This document shows positions 38,526-52,402 of a stretch of DNA of 64,000 nucleotides, in pieces. Position 1 is the stretch's first letter, and every line of letters begins with the position of its first letter. The position numbers were made by a program, and so were the translations under genes. Below the pieces are notes generated by a model, which worked only from the letters and a program-made list of their open reading frames with translations, did no database searches and was not told the origin of the DNA. This DNA comes from Paramacrobiotus metropolitanus (lineage: Eukaryota; Tardigrada; Eutardigrada; Parachela; Macrobiotidae): contig NW_026570248.1 of NCBI RefSeq assembly GCF_019649055.1, forward strand, positions 1 through 64,000, given 5' to 3'.

Positions 38526-41231
38526 GCCTATAGTCCTTGGTCTCGTGCTGTGATAATTTTATTCGGCTAGTTGGCCAGTACACAATGACAATATGCCTGC
38601 GCAGATTTACACTAATTAAAATTTTTTAAAACTGTTTTTGATTATTCTGGTTTTCTTTGCACGCGTTTATGCGGATGCTGGCGCAGTATTTGTGATGCCT
38701 GATGGTTTAATGCTGTTTCGGTGATATTTTTCCTGAATTTTCGGTTGAGTTGTATCTATCGAATAAAGTCATAAACCGAGCGTTCAAGTTTTACTTGTGC
38801 CGTATGTACTACGTTGCCGACTTAACCTTCAGTCTTATGTATCCAGTACTTATCATTGTCTGACGTTCAGGTTTCAGTAAACATGTAAGTGCACGAGCGA
38901 CTGAACAAATAGGTTGCATTTCAGTTTTTTAATCAGAATTATCATCTGCAAAATTTCGATATTCTTTATTCTTAGTAGAAGTATTGGTACTTGGGGCTAC
39001 CACTATAATTTCAACCCGGGCACATGCCAACAAAAATTTAAATATTCATTTCAATATTTAGAGAGTAGCCAAGTCACAAAAAAATGAAATAAGTGTTTGC
39101 TCTGCTACCGATAAAACTAGAACTAAGATTGATTTCTAAATGGTCCATTGGTATCAGACTATCAGGAGTCAACTTCAAGAGTAAATAAGTCCTGCTAAAA
39201 TGACTTTTGTTGTAATGCTGATTTTTGTCATTTATAACCTTAATCGGTTTTGCAATACAAAATGAGTAAATTATAATATGAGCTACTAAATAATATGAAA
39301 CAATAATTAAAAATATGAAATCAACGATCGGTAATTCAGAATTGTATGGTATTTGCGTTTTCGTATCGACAGACAGCCGTAGCCTCCCAATTTTTGTATA
39401 CTTCTACCATTTTTTTATAATGTAGTGTGATATGTCAGTAGTAGTACTGTAGCTGCATAACAACATTGTAACACTCATGACGTAATAACAATCCACATTC
39501 TGCTTTGTAGAGAACTGAGAGAAGTCTTTGCGTGTAAATTGTGGACGCGGTGACGATAGATCATCGAGATTTCATTAATGAATTTGCATGCATTTTCCCA
39601 ACGCTTAAAGTACCTATTTTCGGTGTATACAATAGCGATTTTAGAAATAACAGCAAGCACGAATTTCCCGGCTGCGATAATAGGTGTAACAGTTACTGAC
39701 AGTGAGTACGAGTATACGTACAAAGCACAATCGTCTCAGTATGCCTTTATGTGCCCAAAACGGCAAAATCGTAAGTACCCTTAAATTACGGTAACATACC
39801 TCATAACAACAAAACCGAAAGTTGCCTAAAAAAGCTGCAGACGACTGCATCGGTCATCGCGATGTACGCTCTGTACAGAGCCATAGATAAACATATGACC
39901 TTATGGTAGGTTTGGCTAGCGGTTTTCAATTACAGTACTTCCACATTTGATCGTTAATACTCGTATTATGGCAGCTATCCGTTATTCACTTGCAGTCGCC
40001 AGTCAGTACGCCCGAAGAAATACCCATCGTCGTTCTTTAGATTGACACAAAGAGATCCACGTGACCAGTCTCTGGGTCTCGCGCGGTTAGAATACCTGCG
40101 AAGTGGTTCTGTTAAAAATAAATTGTTTTGCCGTAAGCCAGTAGGCCGACACCACAAAAGAACAATTTCTTCTGAATGGCCATGTTGAACTGTAACGGTA
40201 GTCGCGCGCAATATAAGCCCAAAGTGAGATGGATCTGTGCCGGGACAGTGATCATGACCCTAGGGATATATCAGCAGATAAATCAGTAGCCGGGAATTAG
40301 TGTTCCTTGTTCTGGGTCTGTGATAGGGAGTTACACTACACCGACGATACGATTGACGTCATCTGCTTGTGATGGTTCCAGTATTACATCTTAACGGTAT
40401 TTCCTACGCATAAGATTTGCACTCCACTGTCTCCCAGTGTATTGTGATGCAAATAAATCTACGCAAGCCTTATATGCTTATTTATTGTTGTGTTTTTCCT
40501 GAATGCCCGTGCAATCATAGTTAAATACTCCGAGCAGCATTTGTGCCGCGCTGCTTCCTGGATTGTGATGATTTGTTGCTCACAGTTGCTGCATCGTATT
40601 TTTGTATCCGTATATGACTCCCACGCCGCAAATAACACCCGGCGATGTTTCATCGTTTAGCACTTCCGGTCGGGGCGCATGTTTATTGTTTTCTTTAGAA
40701 ATTGCTGGTAATTCTCTCTCATAACGCATAAACGCCAATATTGCTCTGTGCAGCGCGCAGCATGAATTAAGCTAGCTCCTGATCATTGATACGTATGCTT
40801 ATCCCTGTCATTTCGTGCGTATGTTTTCAGCGAAGCGCTCTTTTGGTTTTGTCAATATTGCTCAGCATACTTGGGAACATAGAGACACTCAGCCGCATAT
40901 TTGGATGCAACACAAGACTTCATTTCCCTAAAAACATTCCGCTGGATCAGATTTTCATCTGCCCGCATGGACGCATCTGAAACATGTTGTATGCTGGATG
41001 TGCACAGTCTGCGGACCTGTCACTAATCGTGGCCTTTGAGTTGTGCGCAGCTGTACAATTGTTATCAACCGTTGTATTAGCTGTCATATAGATGTGTCGC
41101 TGGATTGCCAAAAACCCGGAGTCTATCGAATTTTTTTGTCAGTCGGCACACGGATTATCCGCACTTCATCCGAGCAGTGTTTTAGAAAATTTCAAACATA
41201 ATCAGTCACCGTAAACCACGCGTGCTGTATT
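38526..41231. other. Intergenic region upstream of the GPCR gene
   Basis: No gene supported. AT-rich sequence with ORFs below 85 codons. A minus ORF at 40459-40653 has a CxxC...HxCC spacing but no other zinc-finger feature and is not called. Confidence 0.55.
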
Positions 41232-44200
41232 ATGGATTACACCGGATCGACCGTAGTTTATGATGAATACGGAAAGGTCTTTCCACATGATGTGATTCCT
41301 TACGATGACCCTGAGGTCATGAAAAAACCGTGGATCTTCGATGCCCATTTTGTGCCGATTATTTTTGTATATTCCATGTGTTTTATTCTTGGAAGCATCG
41401 GCAACCTCTTAGTAATTTGGGCTATGCAGCGTAACCGCGGCAGCAGAACAGTGACAGCCATGTTTTTAGTCAGGTACTGTAATTAAATATTCCAAAGATT
41501 TTCGCAGAAGATATGGAGTATATTTTCTAATTTGCTCTGGAAAGTAAGGGAACGTTTATTTACAGTAGATAAGGAATACTTTTTTAGACGTATGCGTTTT
41601 TTACCGACCAGCGAGTGTATAATGTATAACAAATAATGCATGGCGCGATGTACTTACCACTATCGATGCGACATTCGATCGTTATTAACATACATGCAAC
41701 CCATCAACAACAATTATGTGCACGCGTAAATCCCATTTATCTGACTTTAACTGACCATGGATTATTATAGCTTGGCAGTTGCTGATATCCTGCTACTGTT
41801 GTCTGCTCCAGTGGATGTTGCCTCTTATTTTGTTCGCACAGTCGAAGGCGGAAATCTGTCGTGCAAACTGGTAGCGTTTTGCCGGTTACTAATCGCCTTT
41901 TCTACTGTTCTCAATCTCATGGCTATAACGATGGAGAGGTACGAACTCAGTAACGACGGCACGCAAGGAAGGTTTTTTTTGACGTATAGAAACTCTGTGG
42001 ATGTAGAGAAAAATTTTATGTTAAAAATTTATGGTAAAACTGTTTGTAGTTATCGATTTGAAATATGAAAGCTCGCGCAAGTGTGAACTAATATTCATTA
42101 ATCATTTTTAAAAATGATCAATGATTAATGATTAAATGATTAATTGGTAAATGGAGAATTTGGTTGTTTTATTTCAGTCTTAATACATTAATCTGATTCG
42201 TGTGTACCTTAGTGTTGTTAACCTACCGTGAATGCAAGAAGCATCAAACGAATTAAAGTTTTCAGTACCTATTTTTAAAAAGATAACGTGCTGTGATAAA
42301 AAATTTGCAAGATTCTCATTCAGGTGTTATGGCTTGTGAAAGGTCGAAGTCCTGCTGGTTAAAAGTGCGAAATACAAGCTTGGGTTTGTCATCCTGTTTT
42401 TGAATTTTAACTCGATTATGACGCGCACTTTCATCAAACTGACATGATTTACGAGCGGTAGTTGTTATGCAGACGTCATAACGACTTTTTGTAAGATACA
42501 AGACTTTTGGTTTTGAAAGATGGGCTTTTGCATAGCTGTGATTAATGACCGCTAACCATGATGTACCACAATAAATACACTGTCGGCTGTAATTATTTTC
42601 ACGAATCAGTAGTTTTAGTACAGTAGTAATTCCAAAACTGCAATCCTTTTGCAGTATAAAGAGGCTTTATTGTAAAACAATGATTGCGATTACATGTGCG
42701 GTATAAGTTTCGCACGGTGCACTACCAATAATCCTGCTTTGTCTTTAAAATCCACAAATCAGCGTATGCCTTTAAAATTTCCCTTGTCTTCAATTTTGCA
42801 GGTATCTGGTTATCGTCTATCCGATGAAATCCCGACAGCTTTCGACAGTCAAAAGCTGCAAACGCACCTTATTTGCCGTGTGGGTGTTGTCCATTTTCTT
42901 AGCGTCTCCTTCATTGTATACTTGGGTACGGTTCACCTGTTTTGCAGCAGTTTGTATGGTATTTAAGTTTAGAGCATTAAGCAGGAACTTATATATAAAA
43001 ACATAAAATAGTAATAGTACTAAATAATGGCGAAATAATACCTTAAACGACGCGAAAAGGATCGTACGGCGCATAAAATTTACTCGCTATGTTTTCGAAA
43101 ACGCCATAATAAGACGTGTAAGAAGTGCGAATAAATTAATAATGTAATTGGTGCTGACTGCTGAGCCTTAAAGACCCCGCCGTGTGTTATTTCGTTTCTT
43201 ATCTGCATAAATACGCAAATATTTACATTTTGTTAGATACTGTTGAACAGTAATGAGTTTGATCGTTGTAATATGCAGGAAGTGGAACCGTTCTATTACG
43301 GGAAGTTCACTAATGATTCCCGTCTTCTTGCGGAAACGGTGGTAATTCATCAATTATGCGAAGAAGTCCATTTCGAAGACATTATGTCATTGTACCGGCT
43401 ACTCCTGCTATTCATTCTTCCATTGGCAATGCACTGTTTCTGCTATGGCCGAATGGTACTAATCCGGCTTTATGTGAAATCATTGTCGCTTATTTATGCC
43501 ATGAATGAGCAAACTCTACTTCCCGTAAATTTTTATCTCAAAACAGTTCATTAATTTTATCTTTTTGTAGATACGAGTGCTATGGAGCAGTACGGCAAAC
43601 AGCAGTCTTGTTTCTCATACTGGCCACCGTACCGGAAATGGATCACCCCCAAAGTACGACCGAAAAAATTCTTTGTATTTTAAAATTACTCCTAACATCA
43701 ATAATAAGAATCTTTAAGAATCTCTTATGTTGTGGTACAACATAAACTGCTCGAAGTATTTCGATTGGCATACCACAAAAGCTTTAAGTTGACAGTTGCG
43801 AGTAGTTGTGAACATTTATGTAAAGAAGTACGTTTGTGGAATTCTATGCATGCGCAGAAATTGTTCTTAACCGTGGTGTTTAACCTTGTAGACCATTGCT
43901 GCGTGTCCCAAAAATTGCACGAATCTCATCCAGTGACTTAAGCTTAAGTGGTTCATTGGAAAACGTTTCAAAATCATTAATGCCAGTATCAATTAGGGAC
44001 AGAAACGTGGATAACGACACGTTACTGGATGTGCCGGCAACAAACAGACACATGATCAGATACCAATCACTAACAGGCGATACGGCAAACGAGTCATTTC
44101 CGGTTGGCAAGAACCGACGCAGCAGGACAGACAGCCTGGCGTATACGGAAATCCCAAAACATTCAAATGGAAAGCGCAGTGGAAAGGTGATTCGACTGGT

Positions 44201-45220
44201 GACCAACTGGAAGCAGCAGGACAGCAGGACACAACTGCAACGTCACAGTGAAACCAATGTATCTGCTCCGACTAGCTACAATGCGCAAAAACACCCCAAC
44301 TCCAGTACCGACCTCAAAGCCGGAAGGCGGCAGGTACAGTTTCGTTTTCGTAGTTAAATTCTCTTTCCTTATTAGAGATGGGTACCAAGATAAATCATTT
44401 TATCGCAGCCAAATAACGTGTCCCTTGAAAGTCAGTGCTGGCGCTAGAGACGTTGAGACTACTAATAAGGCGGTTGCCTCTTTATGTGTTGTATTTATGG
44501 TTAATGAAGGGATCCCAAAACAGCTGTTTTCTGTCTGCGTGTTTGTAGTTTGTACCATAGAAGTGTGGGAACGTTAATAGACGACATACTGTAATACCGT
44601 ACGAGCACGTAGAATCTTATAAAATTTTGTCGAAACAAATCTTAAGTACTCTGTACATAGGTGACGTAAGTGTTTGGCATTATCGCAAATTTGCAGTGAA
44701 AAATCGGATTAACACCGAGAGCGGCGTGTTACTCTTCGTGCTACGCAGTAAATAAAAAAAATATGCTGTGCGTATGACCCGAAAGTCTGCATTATTTGCA
44801 GGTGATCAAAATGCTGCTGGTTGTCAATTTTGCTTTCTTAATCGGCTATGGACCAGCAGTAAGTGTCGTCCAGACTCCAGACTCAAAATTGTTTTTAGCA
44901 GAAGTGTGGTACTGATTTATTGCGTTTAGGTCATATTTGATGTGTTGAGAATGTACGGGTTAATACCGATCGGAGACATGGCCTATGTGACGAAGTATGT
45001 CGTCAAACTGCTCCCTTACGCACACTGCTGCTTTAATCCCGTTATTTACGGATTTATGTCCAAAAATTTCCGGCGTTCTCTGAGGAAAGCCTGTACTGGA
45101 ACCTGTTTATGCTGTGCCGAGACAAAGACTACCGACAATATTCATATGATGACTCCCGAATACTCTGTGATAGCAGCCGGGAAGACGAACCGTCTGAACA
45201 GCATAGCTCAGCTGATATAA
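41232..45220 (+). CDS. Class A (rhodopsin-like) neuropeptide-type GPCR
   Basis: Plasma-membrane receptor, 541 residues from eight exons: 41232-41473, 41771-41938, 42802-42925, 43237-43455, 43571-43653, 43892-44333, 44802-44858, 44930-45220. Hallmarks in order: acidic N-terminus; TM1 GNLLVIW; TM2 SLAVADILLL; extracellular Cys before TM3 (NLSCKL); ERY in place of DRY after TM3; TM4 Trp; second loop with Cys (DRCNM); TM5 ending in a very long third intracellular loop of about 170 residues rich in Ser/Arg; TM6 with FLIGYGP in place of FxxCWxP; TM7 NPVIYGFMSKNFRRS. Three cysteines near CTGTCLCC after helix 8 are likely palmitoylated. Overall it looks like a peptide receptor; trissin- or orexin-like receptors are the nearest guess, unproven. 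No signal peptide. Confidence 0.88.
42090..42142. repeat. AT-rich palindromic/simple repeat in GPCR intron
   Basis: Copies of ATGATTA and its complement TAATCAT form an inverted repeat around TTTTTAAAAATGAT, then two further direct copies. Confidence 0.6.
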
Positions 45221-45635
45221 CGACACTGCAATAAACATTGTGATAAAATTGGTTTTGCAACTATGCGCTGAACCAGTTCCGAAGAGGATGAGATCGAGAC
45301 TGATTTAAATTTTTCTTATATTTTGCTTAATTGTCAGCGATCGCGAGTTATAATGTCTAATGTTTGTATTACTATGTGTTAAGTATTATTCGCTTTGCAT
45401 ATTAAAGTCTACTAATTTTTAATTACGCCGTCAAGCCATTTTACGTAAATCCAAAAGGTGAACGCAGTATTCATTTCACAGTACTCATACCTGTATTTTG
45501 TATGCACGCTTTTTGGTCATCGTATTAGATATTGACCTTATGCATGAACAGGAGCGCATGAACAACAATCTCACAGGCCACAGTCATTTTAAAAACAGGT
45601 GGCAACGTTAATTATCCGTTTTGGACACAGTTTCA
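45221..45635. other. Short spacer between convergent GPCR and glutamate receptor genes
   Basis: Both 3' UTRs share 415 bp. AATAAA lies 10 bp after the GPCR stop (45230-45235). No gene seen. Confidence 0.6.
45230..45235 (+). promoter_or_regulatory. Polyadenylation signal candidate for the GPCR
   Basis: AATAAA only 10 bp past the stop codon, implying a very short 3' UTR if it is used. Confidence 0.5.
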
Positions 45636-48600
45636 TTATATTACTGCATTTCGTCTGTTAGGCAGCATAGGGACTGCGGCCGACATAACTTCTTCCCGAA
45701 GCTGTCCCGGGGTCGCGGCACGTAGAAGTGTCTTAGCTCGAGCGTGTGGAGAACGTATGGCCTCAGCAATGGATTTGAAGGCCTCCTTCATGATTGGCTC
45801 CTGTTGTCAGCAAATTTATAGTAATATACTGTCAAAATGTTTACAGACAATAATTTTAAAGAAATATGCTATGGTTTTCACGTGACGATCGCCGAGTAAC
45901 TGTAACTTAAGTAACTATTGTAATATGTTGTTTGCTGACAATACAAACCGTAAACACAAACTATTCTCTTGAGGACAGCAGTATGGATTTCGAGAAACCT
46001 AATATCCATCAACAGTGCACACAAGAGCACTATGAGTAAGAATAAACAGAGTAGCGTAACGTATAAGCAGCGCATACCTTGTATTCATCTGGATTTTTTT
46101 TGGCTTTCCAAACAAATTCAAGTACTGCCACCACTATGCCAAGCAGAACACCAAGTAGAACAACGACGAAGACACCGCCCACCATGTCCAGTCCCATTGC
46201 GCTGGTGCCGGATAAAGGTGCCGCTTCGTGACAGGTGTCCCCGCCATCCTCTTGTTTCCACCATTTAATCCGGAACTCTTCCAGATATCCTTTATCTTGC
46301 TGGGTCAGAATAATTACCGATATTTCCTCCCGAAATGGCGAATCTGTCACAAAAGCATTCCAGCTAGTGCCCGTAAAAAAACCCGTAAAAATACGCTGCT
46401 CACCCGTTTTCACAATTACAAAACGCATTACCCAATAATAATAATATTATAATTAACTAGGTATGCTAGTGTATATGAATTACTGACGATATACATAGCC
46501 AACGCAGCGGCAGCATGACCAAGCTACAAAACGAACGGTCACTGGCTCGACTGCAAGGAACAACTAGTTGCAATCAGTAGTACGAGCATTTTGCAGGTTT
46601 TGCCTTTAAGTCAGCCGGTGCGTAAAAGGTAACGGATTACAATCACTAAAAAATGCCTTGTTTACTTTTGGGAAATGCGACTCCGTAGCCTTTAGTGTCC
46701 AAAGGATTACCGATCCCCGTCAAGTTGCAGTCTCGAGAGGTGATGTAATCGAGTGTAATAGACTCCATTAAGTATGCGTATCCTTTCATTCCCTCTGGCT
46801 TTTTTACTTTGGCGATACCCTCATCATGGGATTGCACCAAATTATTCTTGGGATCAGCCTTGATAGCGTCCCACATACGTACGTAATCTGGATATACGGA
46901 ATTCTACAAAGAACAGGGGAAAGCTCCATTTGTAATTAGGTTGCCACAAAGATACATCACAGGGTACTTATGTATTGTACTGTATATAGTACATATTCGA
47001 AATACATAAAGGTTGCTGCACAACTACCGGAAGTCCACCATTACGCTCGCAGTATTGTAGTGCAGTCTTTGTACCTTGAAGAAGTTACAGGTGGCTCCAC
47101 CCTCCAAACAGCCGTACTTAATTTGATTTTGTTTTACCAGGTCATGGGCGTTTTCAATGGGAAGCTTCATTCGCTCGGCCGTTAGATATGCAGCTAGATT
47201 AGCTGTGTAGCTGCTGACCATGACCTATGAACAGCACCGGAGTTGTTTAAATTTGTAGACCCTTACGCGCATTCGCAAATGAAATGCAAGCAAAACATAA
47301 AATAAAATTAATCGATTCTTAGGACTTTGTACCATGGTAAAGAACCACCAGATTCCAGCCAAAAATCTGGTCGATATGGCCCGCGGGGCTACTTCTGTCC
47401 CTTCTTGCATAAGCGATCCAATAGTGAACCACATGGCATTAAAAATAGAGAACTGATTTTCCACCACTCCGGCTTCCTCCACGCAGGGATTGGGATTATA
47501 CCACTCATAGGGACTAAAGCGACCAATGATGAACATCACCCCGGACGTGGCGATGTATGCTATCAATATGTAGATCCAGACCTCCAGACTGAGCGGTACG
47601 AGGAAAGAGAACAAAGTTTTGGGGCTTCCCTCCGGCTTTCTCAACAATATCCGCACCCCGAGATATAAAAACGGCTGAGAAAAGTCGACGACCTCCTCGC
47701 GTTCGGTCGTAATGGTCATGGCGCCTAGTACCATGTCGCCCCTTTTGTCGATTAGTTCCCGAATTAGGCCATTCCATTCCTTAGTGACCGGATCTTGATC
47801 TCCGTAGGGAAGGTTGCTGACAATGAGTTCATATGAGAAATTCAGTGTGCGGCTGATATTATCCAGCATGTCCACGCAAAAACCACGGTAACGCTTATTT
47901 CCGCTTAATAAGGATGCATTGGCCATTTCCATAACGTAGGGGCGTTCCTTTTCGTTTGATAAAAAAAATAGCATTACTCTTTTGAAATCATTTTACAGTG
48001 GGATACAGTACCAGTTTAGTGAGCACTTTCAGGACTTTATTCTTGATTGAACTTTGAACGAACTCCCGCTGCCCTGTGTAGTTGAACATGATGCGGACAC
48101 CTTGCTCGGCTGTCCATTGGCCAACCTGTTATAAATCTCAAATAAATTAACCAAATTTGTTAACCCTTACATATTAGCTTCTTTTCAAATGTTTCGATTT
48201 TATTTTTAACCATGGAACTGGGATGGTTTGCACCTTCTGCAGTCCGTATCGAAGTGGCTCCACTATGTGCAACCGTACCGATGACCTTAGGCCGCTGCTT
48301 TCGAACATCACGTCACCTGACAGTCCCTTTATTTTAGTCTAAACATAAAGATATTAAGCATCGACACTGCAATAGTTATCCATGTATAAATAATTTTTCC
48401 GAAACACAAAAGTTAAATTTGTTTGAAAAAATTACATAGGAAATTTGTTTGAAACTGAAACAAATTTTCATAGCTAAATTTGTTTGAAAATTTCTACTTC
48501 CATAGAAAATCGTATGCACGCTATTGTAAGGCCGTATATCTAGGTCATTGAAGTCAGACAAAGAAATTCACTTGCTGGAAAGGAGCGCTGCGCATTACGA

Positions 48601-50610
48601 GATTGTGAATTATCAGATTTAGTTGTGTATGCGGAACGCAACTGCAACAGTAAGTAGTTCTTTTTGTTGTATAAATATTTTTCCTGCCATTTTATGAAGT
48701 AACCACAATCTCCGTACTGTTAGGATTTGGTTGTATATTTCTCCTCCCTGAATCCATGGCCGTGCGTCATCGCAATTTACGGAGGCAGGTGTCACATCGA
48801 CAACAGCATCCAGTTTCCTTAATGCTTTGGCAAACACCATAACGGCATCGTGTAACAAAGCCGCTTCAGTCTGGGAAAATTATGTACATACAGATAAGCA
48901 ATATAAAATGCAACAACTGTGAAATTATTCACTCTGTGACGTACGCAGTATTAAGAGCTACAACAAATTAAACATACATACAATAATTAATATAGCTGCG
49001 TAAGACATACAACAAATTCAAAGAAAAAATGTTATGACTGCAATAAGTATAAAGCGTACAAGCATCTATCACAAAATGCGGTATGTACTATGTACAAACT
49101 TCTACACCGCTAGCAGTAATTGTTGTAGTTACTGTTGTTTTTTTCCCGCCATGTGTGGATATACATCGTCACACTTATCTTTAGAAACTTTTACCGTTAC
49201 ACCTATTTTCCCGTATTGTCCTTCCATCAAAGGCGCTCCCCAAGCTTTTGCAGCTTTAGCCACATGAATATCGTCAAAATCTACTAACTGTAGAGCGGTA
49301 ATATTTACGTGCGTCGAAAAGATATCGTTCAAATCCAGCAGGTGAATGTCCTGCAAAGAACATCGTCCAACTTTAGTTTGTAATTTATTTTTTCCCTTTC
49401 AGGTACCGATGCAGTCAAGATGTAGTGAAAATAGTAGTCCACCATATCCAGTGTTTTAGCTGCCCGCAAAACCTGCAAAGCCTGCTTGGCCGGCAGATCC
49501 AACACGAAAAACGATATGCCGCTGGCTTTAACGTCCATAAGGGTAGCCGAAATGTTGCTTGCATTGAGTTTGTACAACTTTGGTTTAAGGTCATACATTC
49601 CGTTTAATATACCACTCGCTCTAATCAAACCTAAAAGACAATATTGCATTATGAGCTTGATAACAGAGATTTTTATACAAAAAAACAATATAACATAACT
49701 AATGAAACTTTGTATTAATAATATTGGTGCTGCCTATGCAGACGTATAAAGCTGCATGAAAACGTTAGCAACTCTATACAGGAACATACAGAGTATAATC
49801 CAAAACGACGAAACCTTAATCGCGTGCGTTGATCTTTAGTTAGGATTCTAATAATATACTCACTTTCGGCATCATCATAAACAAGAGCAAATGTTGTCCA
49901 ATTAAAATAGCCAATCAAATCCACCAAAGCTTTGGAAACGGTCCAGTGATCCGGGTACATGTTAATGGTCATTTTGGAATTCAGATTTTCCGACGGCGAA
50001 TAACGTACGCTGAAATGTGGTACACTGGTGCTGTTGGAAATCGACTGGACGAGCGCCGTAGATAATCGGCGTTGAGGTCCAAAAATTGCCGCAATTTTTT
50101 CGCGTAGTAGTTCGCAGACTATAAAAAGTACCAAATAAGAAGATTTTACTCATTATTTGGAGATATTTTTTCTCATAAACATCCGGTTGCATGCCATTAA
50201 TCAAGTCCGCACCTACTTTGGGATGGTCCAGTTATCAAATCGGCTTGAAATTCCCGAATGTCCTTGGACACAAACTTAGTGTTAGGCAGCGCTGCCGCCT
50301 TTCGGCCATCATTCAGCGTCTGGATAGCATATTTGAAGGCGTTGTAGGCCTGAAGTGAATCGGCCTTTTTGTCGAATATTCCAGCTGTAATAAACATTGC
50401 TAACAATGTAAAGTACAAATATACCGCATAATAAAATGTGGATGATATCGGAGATACATCATTTGCCTATATAGCCTTTAAAACGAAATTCATTTGTCCT
50501 TTTAGAACTACGTAAGTAACTATCATATTCTGACCAATATTCAGCGCTGGTGGAAGTGCTAATGATAGGTGGAGCGTTGACAAAAATAATAATATGAGGA
50601 GAGATTGCAT
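45636..50610 (-). CDS. Ionotropic glutamate receptor, kainate type
   Basis: Ligand-gated cation channel subunit of 894 residues. Thirteen exons: 50610-50535, 50384-50217, 50118-49864, 49630-49407, 49350-49195, 48870-48718, 48338-48234, 48125-48012, 47947-47333, 47224-47075, 46903-46666, 46343-46078, 45800-45636, all in phase. Signal peptide (1-18), amino-terminal domain (about 25-410), ligand-binding S1 with the conserved Arg in TITTEREEVVDFSQPF, M1, pore loop FTIGSLMQEGTEVAPR, M3 with SYTANLAAYLT, S2, M4 (GGVFVVVLLGVLLGIVV) and a 70-residue cytoplasmic tail. EGTEVAPRAISTR and the NITALQLVD/TEAALLHDAV blocks favour kainate over AMPA type. The Q/R site carries Gln, predicting calcium permeability. 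One intron (48011-47948, acceptor GAAAAG) is only 64 bp with a weak acceptor, and exons 5-8 rest on splice logic. Confidence 0.93.
48410..48500. repeat. AAATTTGTTTGAAA short repeats in an intron
   Basis: Three direct copies of AAATTTGTTTGAAA-like sequence plus one inverted copy (GAAACAAATTTTC) in 80 bp, within the intron between exons 6 and 7 of the glutamate receptor gene. Confidence 0.65.
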
Positions 50611-52402
50611 TGTACCGCCGATATAAAAAAGAGATGACCGTTTGGACCCATCAATTGTCAAAAAACAGAAGTACATTCACATTAGAAAATACTAAATACC
50701 CGCAATTTGCAACACCATTAAATTTTGTAAATTCGAAAGGCCGTGCAACGTATGTACTAACAGTAACAACAAGTACAATAAGTACAGTATAAGAAAAAAT
50801 GTTAAATGGCGTCCATGTTACACCAGACTTATAGGAGGCATAATGAACCAAAGTCGATGATCTTATACGAGTTTTGATTTCCCGATTCTATTTGCTAGTC
50901 CAAGTAGTCTTTAAGCAGAGACTGCTCAGCGCTGGCAGAAGCCGGGAAAACATCAGTGCACTTCTGATGAGCCACCCCGACCCAACAAAAATTATAAACA
51001 CACTAGTTAATTCTGGAAATGTTGACAGATGGATGACAGTTAAACCACAGAAAAACCATAACGCCATACCGTAAAGCATAACGGAATCCAGTATATTTTA
51101 ACGAAGCAAATTCTGGGCAATAAATTTGATAATTAAAAACGAATCATGCTGATGCAGTTCATGCAGTTCCGATCCTGTTCTCTTATAGCAGTAAAATTTG
51201 ATACAATACTATAGTCTACACTCTACCGCACAATCATTGTCATTGGTACAGATACTCGTAGCTTCGATACAGTATCTAGCTGGATTAAATAAATAAATTA
51301 AAGTAAAAGTAAGCGCTGCCGCCATTCTTAAGCTATGCACCGGGTTATTGATAGTGGTTCTAAACTAAAAGTGCACTTATAATTTATTAATTTTACAACA
51401 TATAAACCCTAGCTTGTAATGGAATTGCTGTATATCTATATTTATAGTAGAGGTTGTAGAGCGGTATAATACAGATCGCTGTTGATTAACAGTAGTACTG
51501 AAAGACCGAAGCGAAGCGGGAAACATTAAAATTAAATAAATACTCTAGAAGGTTCATCTTTTTTTAAATTTCCCATTTTCATTTATTATTTTTTGTATTC
51601 ATTAAATATAGTTTTCAATATTATTTCGCTCTTATGAATTTTGTCTGAAATATGAAGGCGTGACCGACGTGACCGGCAAAAATCCCGTTTTCTTGAGGAC
51701 CTTCGCTTCGCTTCGGTCGATTATAACATCACTATATCCGTGATACCCACCTCGGCTACCATTTCCAATTTTTCACGGTAGTGCACCTTCAATTGTGTAA
51801 ATTATATACTCGCACAGTTGAGTAGCTTCCTGGGACTCTTTGGCGTCTACTCGAGTAGCCATGGACTGACCATTCGGTCCAAGCCTATATGTATACTCCA
51901 AACAGGTAACAAACCCACAACTTTCCATCGCTGAAAGGTATCCAGCTCATTGCCTGTGTAATGTGGGAGCCAAGAACAACCAAAAACTGCTATTGAATAT
52001 TGCCTATTAAAACTCGAGGTTTAAAGTCATCATGACTCCAGAGACTTGAATGTTTTTGTCGCTATAAAAACTGGATACAACCGCAGATTTCGAATTTCAA
52101 CCAAAGGGGTGCCACAACCTTTTCAAAACATGCTCAATAGCAACCACCCCATGGGAGTAGTTGCCATTTTTCACGCAGCCAAAATTAACTTGCCGTATCG
52201 GTACTTGGTAGTTGATACGGTATGCTGTAGCACATTGCTTCGATGCCAGGGTTTTCGCCAGGTGTGCCAATCGGTGTTAGGTGGTTCTGCTGTAGTTTGC
52301 TAACCTGCATTTCAAAAACGTATTCCAGATTTTAGTTGTCCTAGTCTGCTATTCTATAAAGAACGCCACCTTGCAAACGTGTTTTCCGTTGGAAGCAGTA
52401 AA
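50611..52402. other. Region between divergent glutamate receptor and SUCLG2 genes
   Basis: Holds both promoters. No supported gene. A 215-bp element with terminal inverted repeats lies at 51504-51718. Confidence 0.55.
51504..51718. mobile_element. Candidate MITE-like element with 15-bp terminal inverted repeats
   Basis: GACCGAAGCGAAGCG at the left end is matched exactly by its complement at the right end. The ends are GC-rich and the 185-bp interior is strongly AT-rich and non-coding. No clear target-site duplication is visible, so a non-mobile palindrome is possible. Confidence 0.45.

Noticed and set aside
40459-40653. Possible zinc-finger fragment on the minus strand
   Set aside because: Only one CxxC pair and a HxCC, without the spacing of a known finger.
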